A stretch of 64,000 nt of DNA, taken from Winogradskyella flava (GTDB lineage Bacteria; Bacteroidota; Bacteroidia; Flavobacteriales; Flavobacteriaceae). The notes under the pieces were generated by a model that was not told the DNA's origin, ran no database searches, and saw only the letters and a program-made list of their open reading frames with translations. The position numbers and the translations under genes were made by a program. The stretch spans positions 868,001 to 932,000 of the forward strand of contig NZ_JACLCP010000001.1 in NCBI RefSeq assembly GCF_014243395.1. Reading direction: 5' to 3'. Within the stretch, counting starts at the first letter, position 1; every line of letters starts with the position of its first letter. This document shows, in pieces, positions 33,693-42,267 of this stretch.

Positions 33693-34952
33693 ATGCAAGT
33701 ATTAGCAACTTTAAAATCGAGAAAATTAACACCAGAACAATTATTTATGTTAAGCGTTTTGGCAGTTAATGGTGGTAACTACCTTTACAACCTTATTTTA
33801 GGTCGTGTATTAGGGCCAGCACAATTTGCTGATGCTGCAGTACTCATTACATTTTTGTTAGTACTCTCATTTATTGCCATGACGTTTCAATTGGTCACTG
33901 CCAAATTCTCAGTACTATTTGAAGATGGTCTTTTTAAAAGTTTTATAGCCAAAGTTTATAAACAAGCATTTTTTACTGGGCTTTTATTGGGCCTATTAAT
34001 TATTGTATTTGCGTCTCAATTACAATCACTTTTTAATACTTCGTCTTCAAGCATGTTTGTCATTTTTGGGTTTGGAGTACCGTTATACTTTTTAATGAGC
34101 GTAAACCGAGGTGCCTATCAAGGCAAAAAGGCTTACAAGTCATTATCCATTACGTATCAAGCAGAAATGCTAAGTCGTTTGTTAATAACGCTTGGTATTA
34201 TTTTATTATGTAATATTAAATCGTCTTGGGTTATTGCAATAGGGATCTTATTGTCCTTTGGTTTTGGACTGTTTCCATTTAAAGCGAAGCAATTTAGTTT
34301 TAAAAAAATAGCATCATTAGACAATACTTACAGTAAACAAATTAAGCGTTTCTATTTGCTCACGGCTTTTTATGAGTTAACCCAGATAATTATAAACAAT
34401 AGCGATATCTTATTAGTGAAGCATTATTTTGAAACTTATGAAGCAGGTTTATATGCATCATTAGCTTTAATAGGTCGTATTGTATATTTTATTGCCTGGA
34501 TGTTTGTAATGCTGCTCTTACCTGCAGTTGTGGCATTACAAAAGGAAGGCAAAGACACAGCATCAGTTCTATTTAAATATATAGGTTACATCGCTGTAAT
34601 TTCTGCCATAATCATATTAGTATGTTTAGGTTGCCCAGAGCTCATTATAAAACTGCTATTTGGTGAGGCATATATCGCGATGGCACCATTATTATGGAAG
34701 TACGCTATAGCAACGTCCATGTTCGCTATATCCAACATTTTTGCGTATTACTATTTGTCATTAGATAAATATGTGCCTGTAATTATTTCTGGAATCTTTG
34801 GAATGCTTCAAGTGGCTTTGGTCATATTTTATCATGATAGTTTAGCGCAAGTAGTGCATATGCAAATCATAGCCATGGCCTTGTTATTGGTGATTCAACT
34901 TGTCTTTTTTAGATATAAAATCTTAAGAGATAAAAAGCTTAGTCTAAACTAA
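33693..34952 (+). CDS. Polysaccharide flippase of the MATE/Wzx superfamily
   Basis: 419 residues with about twelve membrane helices. The N-terminal half (LFMLSVLAVNGGNYLYNLILGRVLGPAQFADAA) shows the Wzx-like pattern of a first helix followed by GRxLGPxxF. Such proteins move lipid-linked oligosaccharides across the inner membrane, or in Pel-type systems (PelG) assist export. It is preceded by a STAS gene and followed by a GT4, both with LytTR-type promoters. It is likely part of the exopolysaccharide pathway; which sugar it carries is unknown. Confidence 0.85.
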   Translation: MQVLATLKSRKLTPEQLFMLSVLAVNGGNYLYNLILGRVLGPAQFADAAVLITFLLVLSFIAMTFQLVTAKFSVLFEDGLFKSFIAKVYKQAFFTGLLLGLLIIVFASQLQSLFNTSSSSMFVIFGFGVPLYFLMSVNRGAYQGKKAYKSLSITYQAEMLSRLLITLGIILLCNIKSSWVIAIGILLSFGFGLFPFKAKQFSFKKIASLDNTYSKQIKRFYLLTAFYELTQIIINNSDILLVKHYFETYEAGLYASLALIGRIVYFIAWMFVMLLLPAVVALQKEGKDTASVLFKYIGYIAVISAIIILVCLGCPELIIKLLFGEAYIAMAPLLWKYAIATSMFAISNIFAYYYLSLDKYVPVIISGIFGMLQVALVIFYHDSLAQVVHMQIIAMALLLVIQLVFFRYKILRDKKLSLN

Positions 34953-34955
34953 TTA

Positions 34956-35026
34956 ACCATTCGTCTACACTAAAAAGTAACCCATCTAAGCACAGCCTTT
35001 TTTGTCTTTTTTAAACCCCACATTTG
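34956..35026 (+). promoter_or_regulatory. LytTR-type repeats and promoter (site 6)
   Basis: ACCATTCGTCTACACTA (34956-34972) and a weaker unit ending CCCATCTAAGC (34981-34991) have TCTA cores at 34964-34967 and 34985-34988, 21 bp apart. The last core ends 31 bp before CACATTTG (35019-35026), a -7-like box with C for the first T. The GT4 gene starts at 35065. Confidence 0.65.
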
Positions 35027-35064
35027 TACTGTAATCAATAAATAACAATTAAAAATCCATTACA

Positions 35065-36288
35065 ATGAAACTAGCAATCGTAACAGCATACCCTCCAAGT
35101 AAAGTTACTTTGAATGAGTATGCCTACCATTTGGTAAAACAATTTAGACAAAAACGAGAGGTTACAGAATTAATCTTATTAACCGATACAACAGAAGGTA
35201 AAAAAGAGCTTCAGTTTGAGGAAGCAGGCTGCAAGATTATAGTGAAAGAATGTTGGACCTTTAATAGTTATAAAAATTTAATTTCAGTAACTAAAGCTAT
35301 TAGCCAAACTAAACCAGATGCTGTATTATTCAATCTTCAGTTTATGAAGTTTGGTGATAAAAAGGTAGCTGCTGCTCTAGGTCTTATGCTCCCATTGATA
35401 TGTAAACTAAAGAAAATTCCAAATATCGTTTTATTACATAATATCTTAGAAGAAGTCGATTTAGGTAGTGCTGGTTTTACTAACAATATTGTAATGAAGA
35501 AGATTTACAGTTTAATAGGAACAGCATTAACAAAGCTCATTCTTAAAGCAGATACAGTTGCGGTAACCATGCAGAAATACGTTAATATTCTAGAGTTTAA
35601 ATATTTTGCCAATAACATTAGACTTATACCTCATGGTACTTTTGAGATTCCTGAAGAACCAAATTTTGGGCTGTCTGAAGATCGACCATTTCAGATTATG
35701 ACTTTCGGGAAGTTTGGCACCTACAAAAAGGTTGAGGCCATGATTGAAGCTGTTGAGATTGTTAGAGCTCAGACAGATTTAGATTTAGAAGTTGTAATCG
35801 CAGGAACAGATAACCCAAATGTACCAGGATATTTAGATAGTGTAAAAGAGAAATATAAACATGTACCGCAAGTACGATTTACGGGATATGTCGAAGAACA
35901 AGATGTGCCAGTAATTTTTAGCGAAAGTGCAGTGGTCGTATTTCCATACACCTCAACTACAGGTAGCTCGGGGGTATTACATCAGGCAGGAAGTTATGGT
36001 AAGGCTGTGGTAATGCCAGATTTGGGAGACTTGGCCTTATTGGTCAAAGATGAAGGTTACAAAGGGGAGTTCTTTGACCCAACAAGTACAGAAAGTTTAG
36101 CAGATGCTATAAAAGCCATTGTAACTAATGATGCCTATAGATTGAAGCTTGCAATTGCTAATTATGAGGCTGCAACGGCACATCCAATGTCCAAAATTGC
36201 CGATATGTACTTAGACTCTTTTCAAGAAATTATAGATAGAAAAAAAGTAATGACCCCTAACAATTCGAACCAAGAAGTTATTCTTTAG
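35065..36288 (+). CDS. Family 4 glycosyltransferase
   Basis: 407 residues, GT-B fold. The N-terminal Rossmann domain starts KLAIVTAYPPSK. The C-terminal domain has the sugar-nucleotide region IMTFGKFGTYKKVEAMIEA and the GT4 motif FPYTSTTGSSGVLHQAGSYGKAVV, with the E(x7)E-type site altered to polar residues. It is cytoplasmic and uses a nucleotide sugar. The gene has its own LytTR-type promoter. It ends convergently with the hydrolase operon, overlapping it by 11 bp. PelF-like or generic EPS transferase; acceptor unknown. Confidence 0.85.
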   Translation: MKLAIVTAYPPSKVTLNEYAYHLVKQFRQKREVTELILLTDTTEGKKELQFEEAGCKIIVKECWTFNSYKNLISVTKAISQTKPDAVLFNLQFMKFGDKKVAAALGLMLPLICKLKKIPNIVLLHNILEEVDLGSAGFTNNIVMKKIYSLIGTALTKLILKADTVAVTMQKYVNILEFKYFANNIRLIPHGTFEIPEEPNFGLSEDRPFQIMTFGKFGTYKKVEAMIEAVEIVRAQTDLDLEVVIAGTDNPNVPGYLDSVKEKYKHVPQVRFTGYVEEQDVPVIFSESAVVVFPYTSTTGSSGVLHQAGSYGKAVVMPDLGDLALLVKDEGYKGEFFDPTSTESLADAIKAIVTNDAYRLKLAIANYEAATAHPMSKIADMYLDSFQEIIDRKKVMTPNNSNQEVIL

Positions 36289-37792
36289 AGATAAACTTAA
36301 ACGCACCCTTTTTTGCCCCATTTATATCTATAAATCCAAAATGCTTTTGTGCATTTTTACGCCAAGGAAGTTTACCTACAACTTCCTTGGGTATTTTGTT
36401 AAAGTCATAAAGTGTCCATGACATAAAGGATAGTTGTTGTTTTGAAAAAATACTTTGAATAGTTTTGTGATATTCGGCTTGATCATCTTCAGTGTTTCCG
36501 AAGGGATTCCAAAAACCACTGTAAGACGAGATGCCATACTCCGTAATGGCAATGGGCTTATCTTTAACCTTTGATTTTAAAACCTTATAGTGTTCTGTAA
36601 GCTCTTCTAAATCTTCATAATAGTGAAACGATATAAAGTCTAAAGTTTCATTTAAAAGCTGCGCACTTTTTACATTAGACCAACCTATGGTTATAGGGTG
36701 AATGCTATCTTGAGACTTTACAAAGGCTATCATTTTGTCCAACCATGCGCTTACTAAATCTTTACTTCTATTTTCAAAGTCTAAATCCGGTTCATTTTTC
36801 AAGTCCCAACCCAACAAGGCTTTATGAGATTTTAAAGTATTTACTATGATTTTGGCATGACGTTGTGTTAAGGACCAATTTAAAACAGAATAATCTCCAT
36901 AAAAATCAAAAAGTGTAACGAGTACTTTAAGCTCGTGATTTTCGGCAAGGTCTAGGACTTGAACTAGCTTTTCTAATTTGTCTTTAGAAACATTATGTCT
37001 TCCAAAGTCCTCATAAGGCACAAAAATGCGAATACTATTTAATCCAGCACTCTTAATGATTTGAAAATCCTTAGAGATAATTTTGGTGTCAAATTGGTCG
37101 CCATACATAGACCAAGGCGACGCTTGCGGATAATAGTTAATACCTTTGAAACCTATAAATTCTTTTGGATTAGTGTTTTTTGAAGTCTTAATAGGTGTGC
37201 TCTTAACTCTAATTAAGTGTCTAATTCTCCAAAACCCATCCTCCAATAGGAGCGTAACTTTGTAAGTCGATTTTTCATTGATTTCTGCTACGAGTTTTTC
37301 AGCATTAAATATCCTTTTATATTCAATAACATCATGGTCCGTGAGTACAGCGAGTTGACCATCTTCACTAAAAAACTCGAGTGTTGGATGATGTTTTAAT
37401 GTCGTACCTTCTATGTTGGTTTTTTGTTGTTCGTTTAGCGAAATGACATTAAAAATATTTTCCCGAGCACTTTCGGTATAATAATCATCTATACCAGCAG
37501 TAGTATTTGTTAAGTAAGACACATGTTTTACATACCAAGCATCTAAATAGTCTTTTTCAATAGCAGCTAGCGTTTGGGCATCTATAGGTCTACCTTTATT
37601 TGATAAAGACGTCCAAGTAAACTCTGGGACATATTGGTCTACTTGTTTTATTTCTGTATGCAGCATTTTACCGCGATCTGCACCAGTGTTTAGGTAGGAC
37701 AGAACGGCCGAAATACCATAGATAGCCAAGGCTATAATCAGAACATAGCTCATAAGAATTACGCTTCTTAAGATGTTTCTGTTGTTACTCAT
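36278..37792 (-). CDS. Membrane-anchored glycoside hydrolase-like protein (GH5/clan A type)
   Basis: 504 residues. An N-terminal signal-anchor helix (about 12-32) is followed by an NTF2-like region (about 75-195) and a (beta/alpha)8 barrel (about 212-500). The expected catalytic pair of clan A is present: acid/base E334 in WDLKNEPDLD and nucleophile E418 in AITEYGISS. It probably cuts or trims a beta-linked polysaccharide in the periplasm, as hydrolases in cellulose, alginate and Pel operons do. It is the last gene of a three-gene minus-strand operon, overlapping the previous gene by 4 bp. Substrate not determined. Confidence 0.8.
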   Translation of the reverse strand: MSNNRNILRSVILMSYVLIIALAIYGISAVLSYLNTGADRGKMLHTEIKQVDQYVPEFTWTSLSNKGRPIDAQTLAAIEKDYLDAWYVKHVSYLTNTTAGIDDYYTESARENIFNVISLNEQQKTNIEGTTLKHHPTLEFFSEDGQLAVLTDHDVIEYKRIFNAEKLVAEINEKSTYKVTLLLEDGFWRIRHLIRVKSTPIKTSKNTNPKEFIGFKGINYYPQASPWSMYGDQFDTKIISKDFQIIKSAGLNSIRIFVPYEDFGRHNVSKDKLEKLVQVLDLAENHELKVLVTLFDFYGDYSVLNWSLTQRHAKIIVNTLKSHKALLGWDLKNEPDLDFENRSKDLVSAWLDKMIAFVKSQDSIHPITIGWSNVKSAQLLNETLDFISFHYYEDLEELTEHYKVLKSKVKDKPIAITEYGISSYSGFWNPFGNTEDDQAEYHKTIQSIFSKQQLSFMSWTLYDFNKIPKEVVGKLPWRKNAQKHFGFIDINGAKKGAFKFISKE

Positions 37793-39000
37793 AGTTTTAT
37801 ATCGGCAAAGGATTTAGTGAGTCCTGCAGTTTTAATTTCTACAGTGTATGTACCCTTTGGGTAGCGGTCTGCATATAATTTAAAGTGCCCAAACCCATCC
37901 ACACTTTGTTCTATTAATTGATGCACTAACGCATCATCTTTGTAAATTTTTAAATGAATATTAAGTCCGTTAGGAACCTGTTGTTTCATAAAGCTTTGAA
38001 GTGGTCCAACGGTAATTAATCTATTATTTTCAGAAAAGGATATATTTAAATCCAAAACAGCTTGTTCGTAATTTAGAGTTATTGGTTCACTATTGGCAAT
38101 ACCTTCAATATAAGCTTTAACGGTCCATTGCTCCTCCTGGTCTGGATGTATCATTTTTGCTGTAGCAATGCCATCAATAGTTGTACCAGATGTTACTGAC
38201 TTATGGCCAGTTTTATTAGTTATATAAAACGAAACAAATGTGCCATCACTAACGGTATTATCAAAACGGTCTTTTATTATTGAAGTTTTAAATGTTGTAA
38301 TTTGATTACCGTCAGCATAACTATGAATACGATCTGCCAAAATTTTAAAATTTGTCGGTATAGCTGGCATCACATTAACGTCGTATTCTTTAGAATTGAG
38401 ACCTAAGCACTCTGAGCTTATGAGCATTCGCCCATTCTCTTTATAGGCGTACAAATTTTTATAGCCAAACCCATGCTCTGTATATATGATATCGCGCTTA
38501 TGAGTCTCTAAAAATTGATGTTTAATTATAACTTTGGTGCTATCTGCTAGGGGATTATCAAGATTATCAGTTGGTACAATAACGAGCATGGTATAATCAG
38601 TACCTCCAGCCTCAATACTTGGCGGTCCTATATAGGTTTCTAAAGTTTCAATTTTAGACTTGGGACGTATATAAAGCTGTCCAGACATTAGATTTGCATC
38701 TGAGTGTAACTGCCAATTCAGAATTCCAGATTTCTTGGATATACTTTTAGGAATCTCAAATAAAAGAGTCTTTCCTAATTTTGGACGCAACATAATAGAA
38801 CCATAACTATTAGAACAATACAAAAAAACATCGCTACTACCTTGAAAGGCAAACTCTAAAGTAATATTATCGCCTGCTGTTCGCTCCTTAAAATTTGTAA
38901 TTAAACTATAGCTGTTATGGTCCTTATCTTGATTTATGTTCAAACCAGATATTATGATGGTCATTGTAATGATTACTATGTATAGATATTTAAAAGACAT
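37789..39000 (-). CDS. Secreted protein with Ig-like/invasin-like repeats
   Basis: 403 residues with an N-terminal hydrophobic segment (about 5-20, YLYIVIITMTIIISGLNI). Beta-rich repeats follow, including a Big_1/invasin-like module (about 220-310: TFKTSIIKDRFDNTVSDGTFVSFYITN ... GIATAKMIHPDQEEQWTVKA). Such modules act as extracellular spacers. It lies between the hydrolase and the multi-spanning protein and overlaps both by 1-4 bp, so the three probably act together at the envelope, perhaps as scaffold of the export machinery. No named family is recognised for the whole protein. Confidence 0.6.
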   Translation of the reverse strand: MSFKYLYIVIITMTIIISGLNINQDKDHNSYSLITNFKERTAGDNITLEFAFQGSSDVFLYCSNSYGSIMLRPKLGKTLLFEIPKSISKKSGILNWQLHSDANLMSGQLYIRPKSKIETLETYIGPPSIEAGGTDYTMLVIVPTDNLDNPLADSTKVIIKHQFLETHKRDIIYTEHGFGYKNLYAYKENGRMLISSECLGLNSKEYDVNVMPAIPTNFKILADRIHSYADGNQITTFKTSIIKDRFDNTVSDGTFVSFYITNKTGHKSVTSGTTIDGIATAKMIHPDQEEQWTVKAYIEGIANSEPITLNYEQAVLDLNISFSENNRLITVGPLQSFMKQQVPNGLNIHLKIYKDDALVHQLIEQSVDGFGHFKLYADRYPKGTYTVEIKTAGLTKSFADIKL

Positions 39001-42000
39001 TAATTTGGATTACCAATATAGGTATTGACTTCTAGTTTTACGAATTTATATTTTGGATGATTTATAGATTGTAATTCTTCGCTATTATGATTTACAATGC
39101 GATCTGCGACGATTTTATCTGAAATATTTTTATTAGGTAAGCCATTTACAAAACAATTATCCATGTCTTTGTTGATGATTTTAAGACTACTATTGTCTAA
39201 CATGTCATACTGAAATATTTGTTTGCGCTGTTGACGTATGCCTTCTTTAATAAATAAATGATCAACCCAAACTAAGTTTTTATCAGCATCAAAATACGAT
39301 ATTAATAATTGCGGAATGGTAACTTCGTCTGTCCCACTATTAAATAGACTCCCTGTAATATGGTCCTCATTAATTCCAGAAATGGAAACCGATGTATTTT
39401 TAAATAAATCTGATCCTGATACATTTCCAGCAGCTTGAAGATTAAATTTGGTAGGTTGCTCTTCCAGTTCAATTGGTGTAAATTCATCTGGATTAAAAGT
39501 TTTTGGAATAGAATCCTTGATTTTTGACCAAGCGATACCTTCAAAATTAATTCTAAAAGAACTTACTTCTTTAGGCATCAACTTGTGCTTTATATGATAC
39601 TTAGCGCTATAAGTTGCTAGAGCCTTATTGTCATCATTATACAAGGTGCCTTTTAAAACAACATCGGCTGGGACATTATCTATATTTTGTACTTCGCCAA
39701 TAATGGCATAACTATTATTAAATTTAACGAGTTTTGCTGTTAGAATTTCTAAAACAGGCTGTTTTAAAACATCTTCATGATGGGTTTGTTCTGTCGTAAT
39801 TCGTCGTCGTCCTTGATTGAAGTAATTTGTGTTATTATCAGAATAAAGTTGGTCTGGTGGTAAGTCTACATTAACAGCTTCTGGTTGTAAGTACCATTTG
39901 TCTTCGACTTTAACTAATGAACGGTAATAGGTTTTATTGATCTTTTCTAATGGTGTAATCCAGAAAGTATTAACTTTTACACTGGCTAAACTGTCGGTTT
40001 GGCTTAAGATTTCTGTGTCGATAGCATCTAATTTGGCGTAAGAACTTAATAAACCATCGGTAACGGAAACCTCTAACATATATTGCGAGATGGATAAATC
40101 ACTTTTAGGATTGATTAAGCGATGTGCTTTTTCAAATTCTTTAAAGTCTAGAGCATCGTAATACGCCAAAATGGCATTCTCGGGCGAGTGGTGTGACTCA
40201 TTTTTAATATAGAATTGATATAAGCCAAATACAATGATAAGTACCAATATTATGGACCAAATATGTGTAATTCTTAATATGTTTTTTGAAAATTTGGAGT
40301 ACTTATTTTTAAATGAAAAGTAAATAGGTAAGGGTTTGAGCTTTGTCTTTAAACCATGGACGAAAAGCATTTGTAAATTAAGAAAAAAGGCAACTAAAAC
40401 GGTCAGGAAAGGTATAATACCCCAAAGTAATTTTTGCCAAGTACCAACATCTTCTTTTGGTAGAATTGAGGACAACGGTGGGACATTTAATTTTTCCCAA
40501 ACCATAATGCCATTTTCGAGTTGTCGTAAGCGTTGCCAACCGCAAAAATACAGGATTGGATCATAAAATTTATCGTTAGAGAAAATATACTTTAAGTTGT
40601 ATTTCTCTGGAGTCGTTAAGAATTGCTGTAGAGAGCCAATACCTTCAACACCTTTGAATTTTGAATTTTCTAATCGCTCAATAGGCCTGGTAGTAAGTTC
40701 TGGTAACCGCCTTGCAGAATGATAATTCCCATCTACAGACATGGCATTGGTTTGGGCAGATAGCCAAGCCATTTGATCGCCAAAACCTAAGGTCATATAA
40801 CGCCATTGATCGTGTTGGTCTTGATTAAGAAAATTAATAATTGGTAACATTTTTATTTTTTGAGGCTGAGACGGTTTAAAATAACCCAAACTCATGGTGA
40901 AAATGGTCATAAATAAAAAAAGACCTGCCAATAATCCACCAGCTAATCTGTGATACACCGCACCAAACCTATCTTGAATTAATAGTTTTAAATCACCCTC
41001 AACAAATCTGTAACTAAACTCACCAAAAAGTGGTAAGGACATTATGGATGCCCAAAGTGTAAAACGATCCAGAGTTAAAATATTAAAGGCGGTTTCACCC
41101 AATACTAATCTTGGAATAGGCGTAGTGCCTCCGGTTCCAAGAATAAAAAGTATAGTTATTGATAGACCAAAAAACAGATAACGTTTGCTATAGTATCTAT
41201 AAAATATATAGGGAAGTAAAATCAGTAAAATGCCCCATGGAATTAAAAAGAAAACAAGACCAGAAGATGTTATCTCGAAAAAATTGTCTCTTGACCCATG
41301 TGGAATAGGAACTTGTGTTATGGGATTGTTTTTAGAGTTGATCCAATAAGGTAAAATACATCCAATAATAATCACTAAAGATAAACTCCCAAATCCAACA
41401 ATGCGCCTAAATAATGCTAAAAAACTAGTGAAAAATAGTCTAAAGGTAACGTCCTTTAAAGCGTGGACTTGTTCTTTTGAATGATCCATTATTACCATAC
41501 CAATTAATGGGAAAATAAAGAAAACCATCCCAAAAATAGGTGTTACATGATGTGATGTTACCGTAACGGCTATTAATGAAAGCGATGTTATTAGATAACG
41601 CCATTTACCCGTTTTAAGCCATAAATAGATTTCTGGCAATGCGTGCATTAAAACCGAGATACCTATAATACTTGGTAATTGTCCAAAGATGTGCAGAGTT
41701 TCAACAAATGATGAAGAAAATACCGCAAGAATAGAGGCATAACCAGCGACAGTTCTATTTGAGGTGATTAACAATGAAAACCTATAAACACCTGTAATAA
41801 ATAGGATAATACCTATAAACGCAACTGTAAACATCCCAAACTTAAGTCCACCGATGAGCGATAAAGCTGCAATAGATTGATGCACTAAAGGGGGATAACT
41901 CATTACTGTAAATCCTGTATACCACTTATAGTTCCAAGGTTCAAACCAACTATGTGCATAGTGGTCGGCGAAAAATAAATGAATAAGTGCATCATAGGTT

Positions 42001-42089
42001 GTTTCTAACGTGAAAAAAATGGAAGTTCCATGAAAGGCTAAACCAATGAGTAAGGCTACAATTAGGTATTTGTTTGAGGTGTTCTTCAT
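39000..42089 (-). CDS. Large multi-spanning protein with PTPS-related region (GT-C-like)
   Basis: 1029 residues. About 12-13 membrane helices span residues 1-560; the first periplasmic loop has YDALIHLFFADHYAHSWFEPWNYKWYTG. This fits the membrane family called '6-pyruvoyl-tetrahydropterin synthase-related', which resembles GT-C glycosyltransferases and not the enzyme in its name. The C-terminal 430 residues are extracytoplasmic: an NTF2/DUF4878-like domain (about 615-715) and an FxLYD-like domain (about 745-850). It could be the polymerase or a lipid-linked sugar transferase of the EPS system. First gene of its operon; its promoter at 42118-42158 is shared with the divergent operon. Confidence 0.72.
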   Translation of the reverse strand: MKNTSNKYLIVALLIGLAFHGTSIFFTLETTYDALIHLFFADHYAHSWFEPWNYKWYTGFTVMSYPPLVHQSIAALSLIGGLKFGMFTVAFIGIILFITGVYRFSLLITSNRTVAGYASILAVFSSSFVETLHIFGQLPSIIGISVLMHALPEIYLWLKTGKWRYLITSLSLIAVTVTSHHVTPIFGMVFFIFPLIGMVIMDHSKEQVHALKDVTFRLFFTSFLALFRRIVGFGSLSLVIIIGCILPYWINSKNNPITQVPIPHGSRDNFFEITSSGLVFFLIPWGILLILLPYIFYRYYSKRYLFFGLSITILFILGTGGTTPIPRLVLGETAFNILTLDRFTLWASIMSLPLFGEFSYRFVEGDLKLLIQDRFGAVYHRLAGGLLAGLFLFMTIFTMSLGYFKPSQPQKIKMLPIINFLNQDQHDQWRYMTLGFGDQMAWLSAQTNAMSVDGNYHSARRLPELTTRPIERLENSKFKGVEGIGSLQQFLTTPEKYNLKYIFSNDKFYDPILYFCGWQRLRQLENGIMVWEKLNVPPLSSILPKEDVGTWQKLLWGIIPFLTVLVAFFLNLQMLFVHGLKTKLKPLPIYFSFKNKYSKFSKNILRITHIWSIILVLIIVFGLYQFYIKNESHHSPENAILAYYDALDFKEFEKAHRLINPKSDLSISQYMLEVSVTDGLLSSYAKLDAIDTEILSQTDSLASVKVNTFWITPLEKINKTYYRSLVKVEDKWYLQPEAVNVDLPPDQLYSDNNTNYFNQGRRRITTEQTHHEDVLKQPVLEILTAKLVKFNNSYAIIGEVQNIDNVPADVVLKGTLYNDDNKALATYSAKYHIKHKLMPKEVSSFRINFEGIAWSKIKDSIPKTFNPDEFTPIELEEQPTKFNLQAAGNVSGSDLFKNTSVSISGINEDHITGSLFNSGTDEVTIPQLLISYFDADKNLVWVDHLFIKEGIRQQRKQIFQYDMLDNSSLKIINKDMDNCFVNGLPNKNISDKIVADRIVNHNSEELQSINHPKYKFVKLEVNTYIGNPN

Positions 42090-42117
42090 TTAAAACATTG
42101 ATATTGAATCAACAGGG

Positions 42118-42158
42118 TAAAGATATATAAATTGTATCCCAGTTCTATTTTTAATCGA
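42118..42158 (-). promoter_or_regulatory. LytTR-type site and promoter of the minus-strand EPS operon (site 7, minus)
   Basis: On the minus strand a GTCGA core (TCGA at 42158-42155) ends 30 bp before the start of TATCTTTA (42125-42118), a TAnnTTTG-like box with A as the last base. A weaker core (ACGA) lies 21 bp further upstream, inside the plus-strand repeats. The gene starts at 42089. The palindromic TCGA lets the same bases serve both strands. Confidence 0.5.
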
Positions 42159-42241
42159 CTACAGCAATCTACCATTCGTCTACACTTAGCATTTCACTTG
42201 TCTAAATTAAAATTTTAAGCCCGTCTTCTCAAGTACTTTTG
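42151..42241 (+). promoter_or_regulatory. LytTR-type triple repeat and promoter of the REC-GT2 operon (site 7, plus)
   Basis: Three units: CGACTACAG (42156-42164), ACCATTCGTCTACACTTA (42171-42188) and TTGTCTAAA (42198-42206). Core spacing is 21 bp and then 22 bp. The last TCTA (42201-42204) ends 30 bp before TACTTTTG (42234-42241), a perfect TAnnTTTG. No -33 TTTG is visible. Confidence 0.72.
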
Positions 42242-42267
42242 ACCTATCAATAACAAAAAAAACTATT

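Noticed and set aside
39000-42089. Annotation as a pterin (6-pyruvoyl-tetrahydropterin) enzyme
   Set aside because: The family name is historical; the protein is a multi-spanning membrane protein without the pterin synthase fold.
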